A stretch of 64,000 nucleotides of DNA, from positions 5,827,501 through 5,891,500 of the forward strand of contig BSBM01000096.1 of NCBI GenBank assembly GCA_027924585.1. The letters are read 5' to 3'. The position numbers and the translations under genes were made by a program. This document shows, in pieces, positions 11,325 through 22,523 of this stretch; the first letter of the stretch is position 1, and each line of letters begins with the position of its first letter. The DNA comes from Larix kaempferi. Lineage: Eukaryota; Streptophyta; Pinopsida; Pinales; Pinaceae. The notes below the pieces were generated by a model that saw only the letters and a program-made list of their open reading frames with translations, made no database searches and was not told the DNA's origin.

Positions 11325-11905
11325 TGTTAAATTTTGAGCATTAATTCACAATACTCTAGGATCTTTACTGAGAGAATAACATGTACAGTATATCAATGCA
11401 TATCAATCATAACAAGCATGTCAATCATCAAAAGAAGCAAAAGCATGAGAGACAATAGACACATAGTTTTCGTGGGGAAAACCCTAAGTTGAAAAACCCC
11501 ACAACTTCTTCAGAGATAGATAGAGCAATATCTCAACCAAATTACAAGAGATAGACTCCTCTTAGCAGCTGATCCTCCTCCTCACATGTGCGCCACTTTC
11601 TGAGTGAAGGAAGTGTGAGTTCTGAAGTGATCCAAATAGAGATCTCCCGATCTCTATTTATACTTGTCCTATTTTCCCAATAACCTTATGGGGCCGACTT
11701 GTCTAGCTAGGTACAATAACTTCATATTACATTATATCGGGCCGACCCCTTACAAGGTGGTCTAATAACCCATCGGCAAGTTAACACACTTGCGACACTT
11801 GTCAATACAAATGACAACACTTCTATATAGAGGAATAATACATCTCTATAGGGGTAAATTAAATATATAGATGAAATACATTCCAAAGTTACATATACAT
11901 CAACA
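11325..11905 (-). repeat. 5' LTR of Copia A
   Basis: 581 bp direct repeat of 4397-4977, flanked on the right by taaag. This is the promoter-bearing LTR for the minus-strand transcript. Confidence 0.95.
11634..11662 (-). promoter_or_regulatory. TATA box with overlapping palindrome, 5' LTR of A
   Basis: The minus strand has TATAAATAG (11654-11662). It overlaps a perfect inverted repeat with 11-base arms AAATAGAGATC (11634-11644) and GATCTCTATTT (11649-11659) around a 4-base loop. The TATA call is by motif. The start site probably lies just downstream. Confidence 0.65.
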
Positions 11906-12263
11906 TAAAGTATGAGTAAACCATTCATAAATAACCATGCCACTAAATCATTCACATCAAGTGATAAATTTCAAAATTCAATAACAAATGCAACAAATCA
12001 ATCTCCAGATATGCATATTCATACACCTAGACCACAATTGATTACGATAAACACCCATGATCATCCAGCTCAGGTTTTCCCTAGCTGCAACATGGTTTCA
12101 TAGAAATAGGCATCAACATGCTTAATACACTCATGCATTCGCACACTCTAAACAATGGAAAACACACGCCAATTGGCTATCAGCCATTAAAGCATTTAAC
12201 TAATCATTGAAAATCATTTGACATCTTCCCAACCCTACTACCAGCTGGAGACATGAGGGAACA
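11906..12263 (-). mobile_element. Element E' part 3
   Basis: Begins with the second taaag of the A insertion. The reverse complement matches E at about 16572-16920, including CTGGTAGTAGGG and the GATAGCCAATTGG stretch. It ends abruptly at 12263, where the TG end of E begins, so E inserted into E' in opposite orientation. Confidence 0.78.
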
Positions 12264-15200
12264 TGTAATACCCCTGGATGAGACCCCTGAACTGATCATA
12301 TGTATGATGTAAATATTGATATGGAAATCCCTGTATGGTGGAACAAATGTATATTTTGTAATTATTAATATTAAAATCCACAAATAGCTATGTTGAGGTA
12401 GTACACTAAAGAGATCGGGGACTCGTGTATTCACCAGATAATGTGAAGGGGTTAATAGTGGCCTAGGCATAAATATGCCATGACCCTTAGGTACCTTTAG
12501 ACCCTTAAAATATACCTAAAGTTTATCCTAATTCATGGTTAAGTATTAATCCCATTTTATTAAATTAAAAATTATTATTAAAATAATAATTATGACTTAA
12601 GTGAGATTTTGGGGGGGATTTATGTGTTTATATAAAATGAGGAAATGCAGATGAGGGATTCCACGTGGTTCTATATTTGTATGTATAAATGTATGCATGT
12701 AAGGAAAGGATATCATCAATTATTTTCACTATTCCTTCATGCTTGAAAAAGAATCCATGCAGGTGGGAAGTCTGAGCAAACAAGGGAGATAATGATGGTC
12801 TGAGAATGGAACATGATAGGAAGTACTGAACCCATGAACTACGCTAGTGGAATTCCTATGTATTGGTTAAGCAATGATGGGTTTTCACTGTGGTGCAATT
12901 GGAAAGAATCCAAAATGGGGATTATGTGATTGATTGTTGGGTTGTGGTCAATGAAATGGTGAATTGTGCATGAACCATTTTGGTGGAATTCCAGTGTACT
13001 AGGTAAGCAGTGATGGGTTTTCATTGTGGTGCGATTGGAAGGAAGCCAAAGTGGGAATTGTGTGGTTTGGCATGGAATTGTATATAACTTATTTTCCCGT
13101 ATGCTTGTAAACCTGTGTTAAATACCTGTGAATTGTGAGGATTACAGAGTGATAATTCCTGTTGTGGAATGAAATTCGGGTTAAGGGAAGTGTCTCTTGG
13201 TGAATTCACATGTCCCAAATTAGGGTTGGTGTTTTGTTGACAGATGAATGAACATAATTACTTAAGGTTGGCTGGAGTGTGCCTCACACAAAGTCAGTTG
13301 CCCAATTCAAGTATTTTCCAGATAAGTTTTAATTTCTGAAAATGATGTTTTAATTTCTCATTATTATTTATTTAATGAATGGTGAAACAATTTCCATAGT
13401 TTCTATTTTAATTCTAGAAATGTTATCTAATTGATGACCGGCAAAAATTTATATGATTTTCCTTGTTTAATTTGTTGAGTTTGGATACAAGGAATGATTT
13501 CATGTTTTGCTTGGTTAAAATTCTTGTAGACGGAAGAGGATAAGTTTTAATTTATGGAAATGATGGTTTATTTTCTCACTATTAGTTATTTGATGAATTA
13601 TAAAACAATTTCCATAGTTTTTTATTTTAAATTTCTGAAATATAAATCCAAAGAATTCCTCCATGCATTGCTTGGTTGAATTCCTGTATATGGAATGGAT
13701 GCAATTTTTACTATGCAGTATATTGTTAAAATTATATAAGCGAAGGAAAGTTTATGAATGGATAAATAACTTGAATTTCTATTCATTTTTGTTATATTTC
13801 CTCTATAACTTGGATGCTTCTTGTGATTAAATATTTGTCATAACAATTCCCTATAGATTACTAGTCACTGCGCACTTCAAATGAAATGTGTGTTAAAATA
13901 TGTTGAAGAGTTTTAACTCTTATTTTTCATATAAATGGGGACAAATAATTTCTAAAGAGATAATGAAATTGTTTGAAATAAATATTTAAAGAAGTTTAAA
14001 TATTTATGTTGAAGATGGGTTTGACCCATTATGCTTGATAGTTTAAATATAAACAATTACCATATGCTGAGGATTGTTTATTATGCCTTGCATTGGATAG
14101 TATGGTGGTTTTGAAAATCACAAGTGAAATTTCAATGGATGTTATTTTGTATTTCAAAAACATAGGCTGAAAAGAAATATACTTATTATCATAAATAATT
14201 TATGAGAACCATAGTGCACAATTTCTATGGCATAGTTCTAAGTGCGCAGTAAATTTAGTAAATATGTTGGAATATTACATTCCATCTTTTCGATAGATTG
14301 TTAATTGTAATTCTACTTAAGTTATGCATATAACCTTGTTGCACAATTATTATATTGGAATATTACATTCAATGTTTTGGATGGTTTGGTAATTGTTACC
14401 CTTCTTAATTTATTGTGCAGTTAATATGTTGGAATATTGTTTTCCTTGTTATAATAATATGAAAAACACATGAATGGGAGATTGTTTATGTATATAACTA
14501 TAATTTCCCTTGAAACATTTATGTGAACATTATTGCGCAATTTTCATGAATGATTCTTACTGCACAGATCTTAGTTATTACTACGCAATTCTTATTTCCC
14601 TATTGTGGAGTTTCTAAGATAGTTTTAACTATGCAGTTCTTACTACGCAGTAAGTTAAAATGAATAGGTTGGAAAATTGTTTTTCCTTATCATAATAATA
14701 TGATAATTACATAATTGTATGATTATCTATGGAATTGACTAGAATTCCTTTGTTCCATTTATGTCTTTCCTTCTTCATAACTTCCATGAAAGATAATACT
14801 TTATTGTGCAGTTTCTACTATATAGTTTTTACAGTTTCTACTGCGTAGTTTCCATAAAATGTTACTGCCTAGTTCTTAGGAATGAATTTATAAGGAAGGA
14901 TTGGAAGTGTTGCTTTCCAAACCTTAGTTTATTAATGTATATTAATAGAAGATATAGTATGCTTCCGCTAACAATATTTATTTGTTATGCATAAGTTATG
15001 CATTTGATATAAGATTTCATGGGTCTAGGGTAAATTTTAAAGGCGAAATTTCGTCAATTGGCTATTTTTCGAGCTTTTTTTCAAAAAATAAATTCGCTAT
15101 TTGGTCATTTTTAGTCTCTAATATCACCTATATTTACATAAAAATATGTTATTTTATCATAATATTCGCTAAAAGTTACACATTTCAGTAGTAAATTGTA

Positions 15201-15486
15201 TGTTTCATATTTTATATTCGTCTACCTATCTATATACATATTTTTTTCAATCCAAAATAATCGCCTAGGATACTATACTTAAGTACAATATTAGAATCCT
15301 TAAAAAATACCCTTTACTAAAAATGATGGGTCTTATGAAATAGTTTAAGCTTCAGCTATTTACTTATAGTTATTATGCAGCTTAATATGCACTTGTCGTA
15401 AGAATGCATATTAGCATTATGCATATATGCTTTATATTAAAAAAAATATTGTGTCTTAAGTCTAGTGTAATGAAGGGTGCATTACA
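12264..15486 (+). repeat. 5' LTR of E, 3.2 kb
   Basis: Starts TGTAATACCCCTGG and ends GCATTACA just before the primer site. Its first 440 bp or so match 27016-27461. It contains internal duplications: a segment with GTGATGGGTTTT at about 12843-12935 and again at 12978-13070, and another with AACAATTTCCATAGTTT at about 13331 and 13540. It also holds many degenerate CTGCGCAGTT-like motifs between 13870 and 14870. No coding domain is seen. Confidence 0.85.
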
Positions 15487-15489
15487 AAT

Positions 15490-15501
15490 TGGTATCATAG
15501 C
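15490..15501 (+). promoter_or_regulatory. Primer-binding site of E
   Basis: TGGTATCATAGC lies three bases after the LTR end. It is the same one-base variant of the Met-tRNA complement found in A and F. Confidence 0.85.
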
Positions 15502-17759
15502 TAAGGGTACAACTCTCGAACCTTAGGGGCATTTGTTTGCTTTTTGAAAGAAAGTGTATGCATAAATGTATCTATCATATTATCTAATGAGCTAATTAAT
15601 AGTTCATATTAGTTATGAGTAGATAAGGTTACAACTCTTGGAATTATCGAATTTGCAAAGTAAAGGCAATCCTTGTATGGTTTCTTGCATGGGGAAGGAT
15701 GGATTAACTTATTTTCCATCTGGTAATCTTGGTAAGTCAATATGTTTTAATCATTTGGGAAATTCATCATAATTTTTTCTTGAAATTAAAGGTATTTTAT
15801 GTATTATGTTTCTAGATAGAAATATAATTTCTGAGTTTTGGAAATTATGAAAGAAGATTTTGCAGATAGAGACCAAACAAGAATTTGGCCCCTTGCTGGA
15901 ATGTTATGTACATTCCCAGCTTATATATTTAATGTATAAATAGCTTGTGATGGTTCATGATTGTACATGTAACTGTGTGATGGAAATTTAATTGTAACTA
16001 TAAGATTGTTTGTCTCCTCAAGTGTGTGAAGCTCTAGAACTATCTATAACTAGAAAGATGCTTTTCTCAAGTGAGAAATTGTTGTTTTATGTTGTATGGT
16101 CACTATTTTTGTAAATTGTCTATGGTTGTTCTTATAACCATATTCCTTAAACAATTAATTGTTTTATGGTGGCTGTTGGCTATTGTTGTCAAAAACAAAG
16201 CTAATGGTCGATGATATGGAGAATGGTGTATGCATCGACCCAGATGGAATTCCTAAGCACTGGAAACAGTGATGTGTATCACTGTTGTGTTGCTAGAAGG
16301 AAACCAAGGAAATGAATTACATTATTTGGTGTGAATCTGGTTGTATCCAATCCCCTAGCGTGTTGAGTAGCATGTGTTTCTTGTATTTATTTATCTTCAC
16401 AACTAGATAGCTTAAACATGTCTGATATGCATATATTTCATAACCTATGGGGTCATATTAATTGCTTGATAGTTGCATTAAGACTCGTAAGGAGGATGAG
16501 TTATTTGTCTGTTTTTCGCATGTTGGACTAGTCTTTTTTCTGTGCATTACTTGTATTTCTTGCACCCCTGTGTACCCTCAAGTCTCCAACTGGTAGTAGG
16601 GATGGGGACATGTCAAAATATTTTCCATGATTATTTAAATGATTGAATATGTGATAGCCAATTGGTGTGTGTGTTTGGAATTCTTTAGAGCATGCTAATG
16701 GATGAGTGTGTTAAGCATGTTGATGATTGTTTCAATTATGACATGTTGTATTCAGGGAAAATCTGAGCTAGATGATCATGGGCATTTATCCTAATCAATT
16801 GTGATCAAGGTGTATGAATATGCAGATTTATTGATTGAAAGGTTGCATTTGTTGTTTATTGACTTAAGTGAATGATTTAGTGGAATGGAAATTTATGACT
16901 GGTTTATTCTTGTGCTCTATTTTAGAGTAATGTCAAAGTTGAGTAGTAGGTCCGACAACTATTGGAAAATGAAAAATTTGTATATGCATGCGCTACTCGA
17001 ATTTTAAATTTCTTATTAAAGAATTATTTTCGTGATATTATGCTTTGTTAGAATAATCCTTTTGGATTAGTATGAGTGCAAATTAGTATATACACTCAGA
17101 GTGGTATCTCTAGATAAATTTTCTAGTTTGCTATGTATGGATTACCGAATGGTAATAATGTTAAATTTCTAATGGTTTATGTCTATTTGACAAGGTGTTC
17201 TTTTCATGTTGAGTCTTTGGTGATTGTTTGTGGCTTGTGTGTGGCCTGTGTCTTAGTCTTTGATGATAGTATGTGAATTATGTTAGGCTTATGTTGGAGT
17301 CATCAATGACTATTTGAAGCTTATGCCTAGTTTGTCTTTTAGTCCAATGGTAGAAAGCCATATTGGATAGCTAGCTAAATTCTTTGGATGGGTCTATACC
17401 TGAGTCCATCTCTGTAAGAATGGTTTATGTTGATACAACATTGGAATCTTGTTATTTAATGGCAATTAGTGTAATTGTATAACTATATATTTGAATGTAA
17501 TATTAAATGTACAAGAAACCCTCAAAAAACAGTAAGTGTTTGAATTTTGTTGAATGTTTTCTTAATAAGAATGGTGCACTCACATGTTTTAGTGCAGATA
17601 TGAATGCTTGAATTGTTGTTCACCGTGCTTGTGTGATTTGTAAATGAATTGTTAATACTTCTATGCTTATGCTAACTTATGAAAAGTTAAAACTAATAAT
17701 AAGTTGCTAACTGAGATAAGTTGTTAGCTGATTATAAATTGTTAACTGTTGTTATCTGG
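15502..17759 (+). mobile_element. Interior of E, 5' part, non-coding
   Basis: 2.3 kb of AT-rich sequence with no ORF resembling gag or pol. From about 16572 onward it pairs as an inverted repeat with E' (12263 back to 4113 and 967). A stretch at about 16240-16310 (GGAATTCCTAAGCACTGG, then CAGTGATG) resembles the LTR duplications at 12843 and 12978. The end carries tctgg, the target site of B. Confidence 0.75.
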
Positions 17760-18351
17760 TGTTAAATTTTGAGCGTTAATTCACAATACTCTTGGATCTT
17801 TAATAAGAGAATAACATATACAGTATATCAATGCATAACAATCACAATAAGCATGACAAGCATCACAAGAATCAAAAGCATGAGAGACAAGAGACACAGA
17901 GTTTCCATGGGGAAAACCCTAAGGTGAAAAACCCCACAACTTCCTCGGATATAGAGAGAGCAATGGCTCAACCAAAGTACAACCAAAATACACTTGAGAT
18001 AGTCTCCTAGAGCATATGATCCTCCTCCTCACTAGTGCGCCACTTTCTGAGTGAGAGAAGTGTGTCATTCCGAATGATCCAAATAGAGATCTCCCGATCT
18101 CTATTTATACTTAACCTGTTTTCCCAGTTACACTATGGGGCCGACTTGTCTATCTAGATACATCCACAATATAATATATATTTTAGGGCCGACCCCACAC
18201 ATGGTGGTCTAATAACCCATCGGCAAGTACACACACTTGCGACACTTGTCAATCCACATGACGACACTTCCTTATAGAGGAATAACACATCTCTTATAAG
18301 GGTACAAAAAATATATATGAAATACATTCCGCAGTTACATATACATCAACA
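17760..18351 (-). repeat. 3' LTR of Copia B
   Basis: 592 bp, TGTTAAATTT to CATCAACA on the plus strand, homologous to 24378-24969. It contains the same TATA-proximal palindrome at 18081-18106. A purine tract (CTTCCTCTTAAC on the plus strand) follows at 18352. Confidence 0.94.
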
Positions 18352-18589
18352 CTTCCTCTTAACTAGGAAGGTATTTCTCGACACAGTTCTGCTAGACAAG
18401 TCTTCTTCTCGGGATCATCGTCATCGATGCATTGTCATCATCATCGTCACTGCTACTGCTATCTCAACCAATCTCTCACTCTACTCGTCATAGGAAGTTC
18501 TACAGAGCCAGTCCTTTTTCATACTGGATGTAGGCCCACCACTTGCAGGTCTTCATCATCTGTGTGAATGGTCTGATAGAGGTGGCCTC

Positions 18590-19140
18590 TCGGGAATGAT
18601 TTTATGTGTGGATGCAATACTGAAAAGAGTATCCCAAGAACATTTATGTGCCTAAGCACGACCGGAAAGATCTCCCAGGACTGATTACATGCATCTCCTC
18701 CACAATACCTTTAAAGAGCATCCCAAGATCATTTATGTGCCGCAGCACGACCGGCAATATCTCTAAAGAGCATCCCAGGACTTATTACGAGCATACATCT
18801 CAACCTCTCGGATCTCCAGGACTGATTACATGTGGATAGAAAAAACCTTTAAAGAGCATCCCAGGAACATTTATGTGCTGCAGCACGGCCGACAAGATCT
18901 CTAAAGAGCATCCCAGGACTTATTACGAGCATACATCTCAACCTCTCGGATCTCCAGGACTAATTACATGTCTCCGTAGTAATACCTCATCCCAGGACTA
19001 ATTACAAGCACATAGCTCAACCTATCGGATATCTGAGGACTGATTACATACTACATAGATATACTAGAAAGAGTACCCCAGGAACATTTATGTGCCGCAG
19101 CACGACCGAAAAAATATCCCAGGACTGATTACATGCTATT
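18590..19140 (-). repeat. Minisatellite in the 3' untranslated region of B
   Basis: Degenerate tandem units containing AGAGCATCCCAGGACTTATT, ACGAGCATACATCTCAACC and CTCCAGGACTGATTACATG, alternating with CATTTATGTGCCGCAGCACG. They are equivalent in position and partly in sequence to the array of A at 5264-6063. Confidence 0.85.
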
Positions 19141-19174
19141 TACACAACCTGCCACATATCATCTCTGACCTCCA

Positions 19175-19779
19175 AGTATCAACCTGATACTCATGATCCA
19201 ACGGATCATCATCGCACGAGGCATCATCCTGATGCACATGATCATACTGATCATCATCACTTGTACCATCCTGGTACATATCATCTGGAGCAACATCCTG
19301 AAGCTCATCATCATGATCAACCTGATCATACAATGCATCCACTTGATGCACACCAAGTATCTACCTGATACATATCATCATACATGATCCACCTGATCAT
19401 ACAGTGTATCCACCTGATACAAATACAAATACATGATACATATCAACATACATGATCTACCTGATCATACAATGTAACCACCTGATATAGATACATGGTC
19501 CAAGCATCCCACATGATGCATATACAAATACATACAAATGATCCAACCGATCATATCCAGCATCCAACATGATGCATACATACATATAAATGATCCAACT
19601 GATCATATCCAGCATCAACACGATGCGTACATACATACAAATATAAATGATCCAACTGATCATATCTAGCATCAACATGATGCGTACATACATACAAATA
19701 TAAATGATCCAACTGATCATATCCAGCATCCAACATGATGCATATACAGAATAGTAACTGGAGCATCATCCTGATACTC
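19175..19779 (-). repeat. Co-varying inverted-repeat array in the 3' UTR of B
   Basis: The same architecture as in A, with further arm variants: AGTATC-AACCT-GATACT, ATGATCC-AAC-GGATCAT, TGTACCA-TCC-TGGTACA, TGCATC-CACTT-GATGCA and TGTATC-CACCT-GATACA. Several arms differ from those in A but remain self-complementary. Confidence 0.85.
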
Positions 19780-19859
19780 ATCATCCAGTGCTTACATCCA
19801 CAACCATGTGAAGGATCCTCCTTCCAACATGCTTGGAATGGCTTCAGCAAATGTGTCCA

Positions 19860-21220
19860 TCACTTCTTTCTCAAAGTGTCGTCGATCTGAAGAACACCAA
19901 GCCTCTCCCTGAAGTACTCAAACTTCACCCTAGCTAGTGGCTTTGTCAGCACATCTCCAATCTGCTCGTCCGTCGCAACATACAAGAGCTTCACGGCTCC
20001 TCTCTGCACCATATCCCTGATATAGTGATATTTGATCTCTATGTGTTTTGACCTGTCACGAAACACTGGGTTCTCAGACAGCTTCACACAACTCTGGTTA
20101 TCGCAGAATATACCAGTAGCATCCAATGGGAGATCAAATAACTCAGACAGTAGCCTCCATAGCCATACTGCCTCACAACTAGCTGAATAGACTGCAACAT
20201 ACTCTGCCTCAGCTGTACTCAGTGCTACGCAGGACTGCTTCCTGCTGAACCAAGAGATCACACCTGATCCCATTATGAAGCAGCACCCAGATGTGCTCTT
20301 CCTATCTGCAGCACTGCCTGCCCAATTTGAATCAACATAACCCTGCAGGTTAAACTTTTGATTCACTTCATACTTGAGCCCATAATCCACTGTACCCTTC
20401 AAGTACCTCAGGACATGCTTTATAGCAACCAGGTGAACACTCCTCGTATCTGTCAGGAACTGGCTCAATGTGTTCACTGCAAAGCAAATATCTGGTCTCG
20501 TGTTCGTCAGGTACATCAAGGAGGAAATCATCTGACGATACATAGAGACATCAACCGGCTCAGATGAAGCATCACATAGAAGCTTTAGATTCGATTCCAT
20601 GGGTTTGGCCATGGCCTTGCAATCCATCATCCCAAATCTCTTCAGGATATCTACTTTGTACTTCCCTTGACCAAGGAAGATCCCACCTGAATTCTACCAC
20701 ACCTCCATACCTAGGAAATAATGCATCATTCCCAAATCTTTCATATCGAACTCAGCAGCAAGCTTCCTCTTAGTATCTGCAATCAATCTGTCATCTCCTG
20801 TTACAAATAAGTCATCCACGTACAGAAGTAGAATCACAGGATTTCCTTCCTCAACCTTGTATTAAATATTGGAATCTGCTTTACTTTTGGTAAAGCCCAA
20901 ACTAGATAGGAAACTATCCATCCTACCATACCAAGTTCTGGGAGCTTACTTCAAGCCATACAAGGATTTCTTCAATCTGCACACATGTGACTCCCTGTCA
21001 TGTGTTTCGAAACCGAATGGCTACTTCACATATAATTCCTCTTCAACTACACCATTCAAGAAAGCAGTCTTGACATCCATCTGGTGAATTTTCCATTTCA
21101 TTGCTTTTATATTTCTCTATGCTACCATCTGTAGCATGCTTGATTTGATACTTCCATTTGGAAGTCACAACAGAATTCCCTTCAGCTCTTGGGACCGCAT
21201 CCCAAACATTTTTCTTCATG
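19860..21220 (-). pseudogene. Copia B RT (partial) and RNase H
   Basis: Begins in the RT just after the captured segment (the LIMKKNVWDAVP equivalent of the family). It continues with QMDVKTAFLNG, a YGLK-to-APRTWY region with a stop between, YVDD, and an RNase H that is open from 20630 to the stop at 19860. Catalytic residues are present: VDSNWAGS, AEAEY and FCDNQS. A deletion removes part of the RT fingers near 21110. Stops include TAG at 20694-20696, the same codon as in A (7533-7535), and one near 20862. Final residues are LGVLQIDDTLRKK. Confidence 0.9.
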
Positions 21221-22471
21221 ATCAACGGATCATGGCATTCTTCTCGTATCCTGGGAACTTCAATCTCTTCAATAGATAAATTTTTTTCCTTGAACAAATG
21301 TTGTAGTCCTTCTTTTGTAGGTGAAGGTATACGGTCTTTCCTACAAAACAAGTTAAATTGCATGATTAGAAACATCTCATAGTTTCATAACAAAATCTTA
21401 CACATAAGAATATATGTCATACAGTCATGCAATTATTTTAGCCAATGCTTCCATACAACATTCATCCATATTTTGTAACTTTCTAGATGCCTTCCAGTCT
21501 CTACTAGAACATTGTTAAGAGTTTGCACTACTCCCAACATGTCAGCAAAGAGGTTTCATTCTAGATAAGTAGCAATGGAATGTTGTATAGTGCCATAGGC
21601 CACTTACCCATCATATGCATATTAGTAGTATCTTGTTCATTAATGCAATCATTCTAATATGCATAGTACACATCTAGGAACAATATTATTTAACCAAACA
21701 AATATGCAAGAAATGACAATTTAAAATACTTATCTTTGTTTGTTTGTTGGGTGGACTCCCTCTGAGTCTTTACTTCCTTGCAGGAGTTGCTGGAGTCCTA
21801 ATCTGAAGTAGCTTCTTCTACACCTTTCTGTTGTGGAATGTAGAGAGATGGTCAACTCCCTCTGAATATCTACATCCTTGCAGAAACTACTGGAGTGTAC
21901 TCTCTCTTGATCTTTGCTTCCCGGATTACCTGTTCTTGAACTTATATTCATTCTCGATCCCTATGCATGCTTGTTAGTATCATCATTGTGAGGTCTCATA
22001 CATAACCAAACATTCATTAGTATAGTCTTAATATTATCAAAAACAAAATAATCTCAAGCATGTATAGTCATGATCATTTCAAACAGAAATAATAAGCATT
22101 ATCATTCAAGGTTTATATAGGACTCTTATGGTTAGTTGTAACATGTCTAGACCTGTGATTACTCAAACTTATGACTCTTCTGGTTAGTCATAACATTAAA
22201 TAAGGTAAGACATGTGATATGCATATACCCATGATTATTCAAACCTATGACTTCATAAATAAACATCATCAATCATGTCATGCATACTTATATAGTAGAT
22301 CCTATGATATAAGAAACACATACCTGGTCACCATATTTGCTAGTTATGTCTAGCAATGTGTTCTTGTTCTCTTCAATGACCTGCATAACTCATTAGTTAA
22401 CTTTTGAAAAAATAAATTATACATACCTCTACGTGATCCATGAATATGGATGAATCTTTGTCTTCATGTCG
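21221..22471 (-). pseudogene. Captured gene fragment with four exon-like blocks
   Basis: Foreign to Copia and inserted between protease and RT. On the minus strand the blocks are 22427-22471 (RHEDKDSSIFMDHVE), 22324-22380 (VIEENKNTLLDITSKYGDQ), 21734-21960 (76 residues, starting GSRMNISSRTG) and 21221-21340 (KDRIPSPTKEGLQHLFKEKN onward). Gaps have GTATGT..GCAG, GTATGT..ATAG (with TACTAAC just upstream) and ATAAGT..GTAG ends. Joining the blocks keeps one open frame, which also enters the RT frame. Cautions: the first gap is only 46 bp and the third donor is AT rather than GT. I do not recognise the protein. Kept introns imply capture at DNA level or from unspliced RNA. Confidence 0.65.
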
Positions 22472-22523
22472 CCATGGCATGTTCAGGTTGTTCCTTCAAT
22501 TTGTACAATCCTCCCTCTTGCTC

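Larger units (their letters stand above)
4397..11905 (-). mobile_element. Copia retrotransposon A, complete but inactive
   Basis: A 7.5 kb element with two 581 bp LTRs differing by only about a dozen bases by eye. It has a perfect 5-bp target-site duplication taaag (4392-4396 and 11906-11910), a primer site next to the right LTR and a purine tract next to the left LTR, so it reads on the minus strand. The interior holds gag, protease, integrase, RT and RNase H in Copia order, then 1.7 kb of repetitive 3' untranslated sequence. Nonsense codons and one frameshift disable it. It inserted into E'. Confidence 0.96.

Noticed and set aside
19136-19850. Several ORFs of 60-99 codons rich in Met, Ile, Asp and Tyr
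   Set aside because: They are translations of the hairpin array and minisatellite of Copia B in different frames, and their periodic residues simply mirror the repeat.
21221-22471. DNA transposon inserted in Copia B as explanation of the foreign segment
   Set aside because: No terminal inverted repeats or target-site duplication are visible at the joints, and Copia sequence is missing rather than split. Capture with replacement fits better, although this could not be tested by search.
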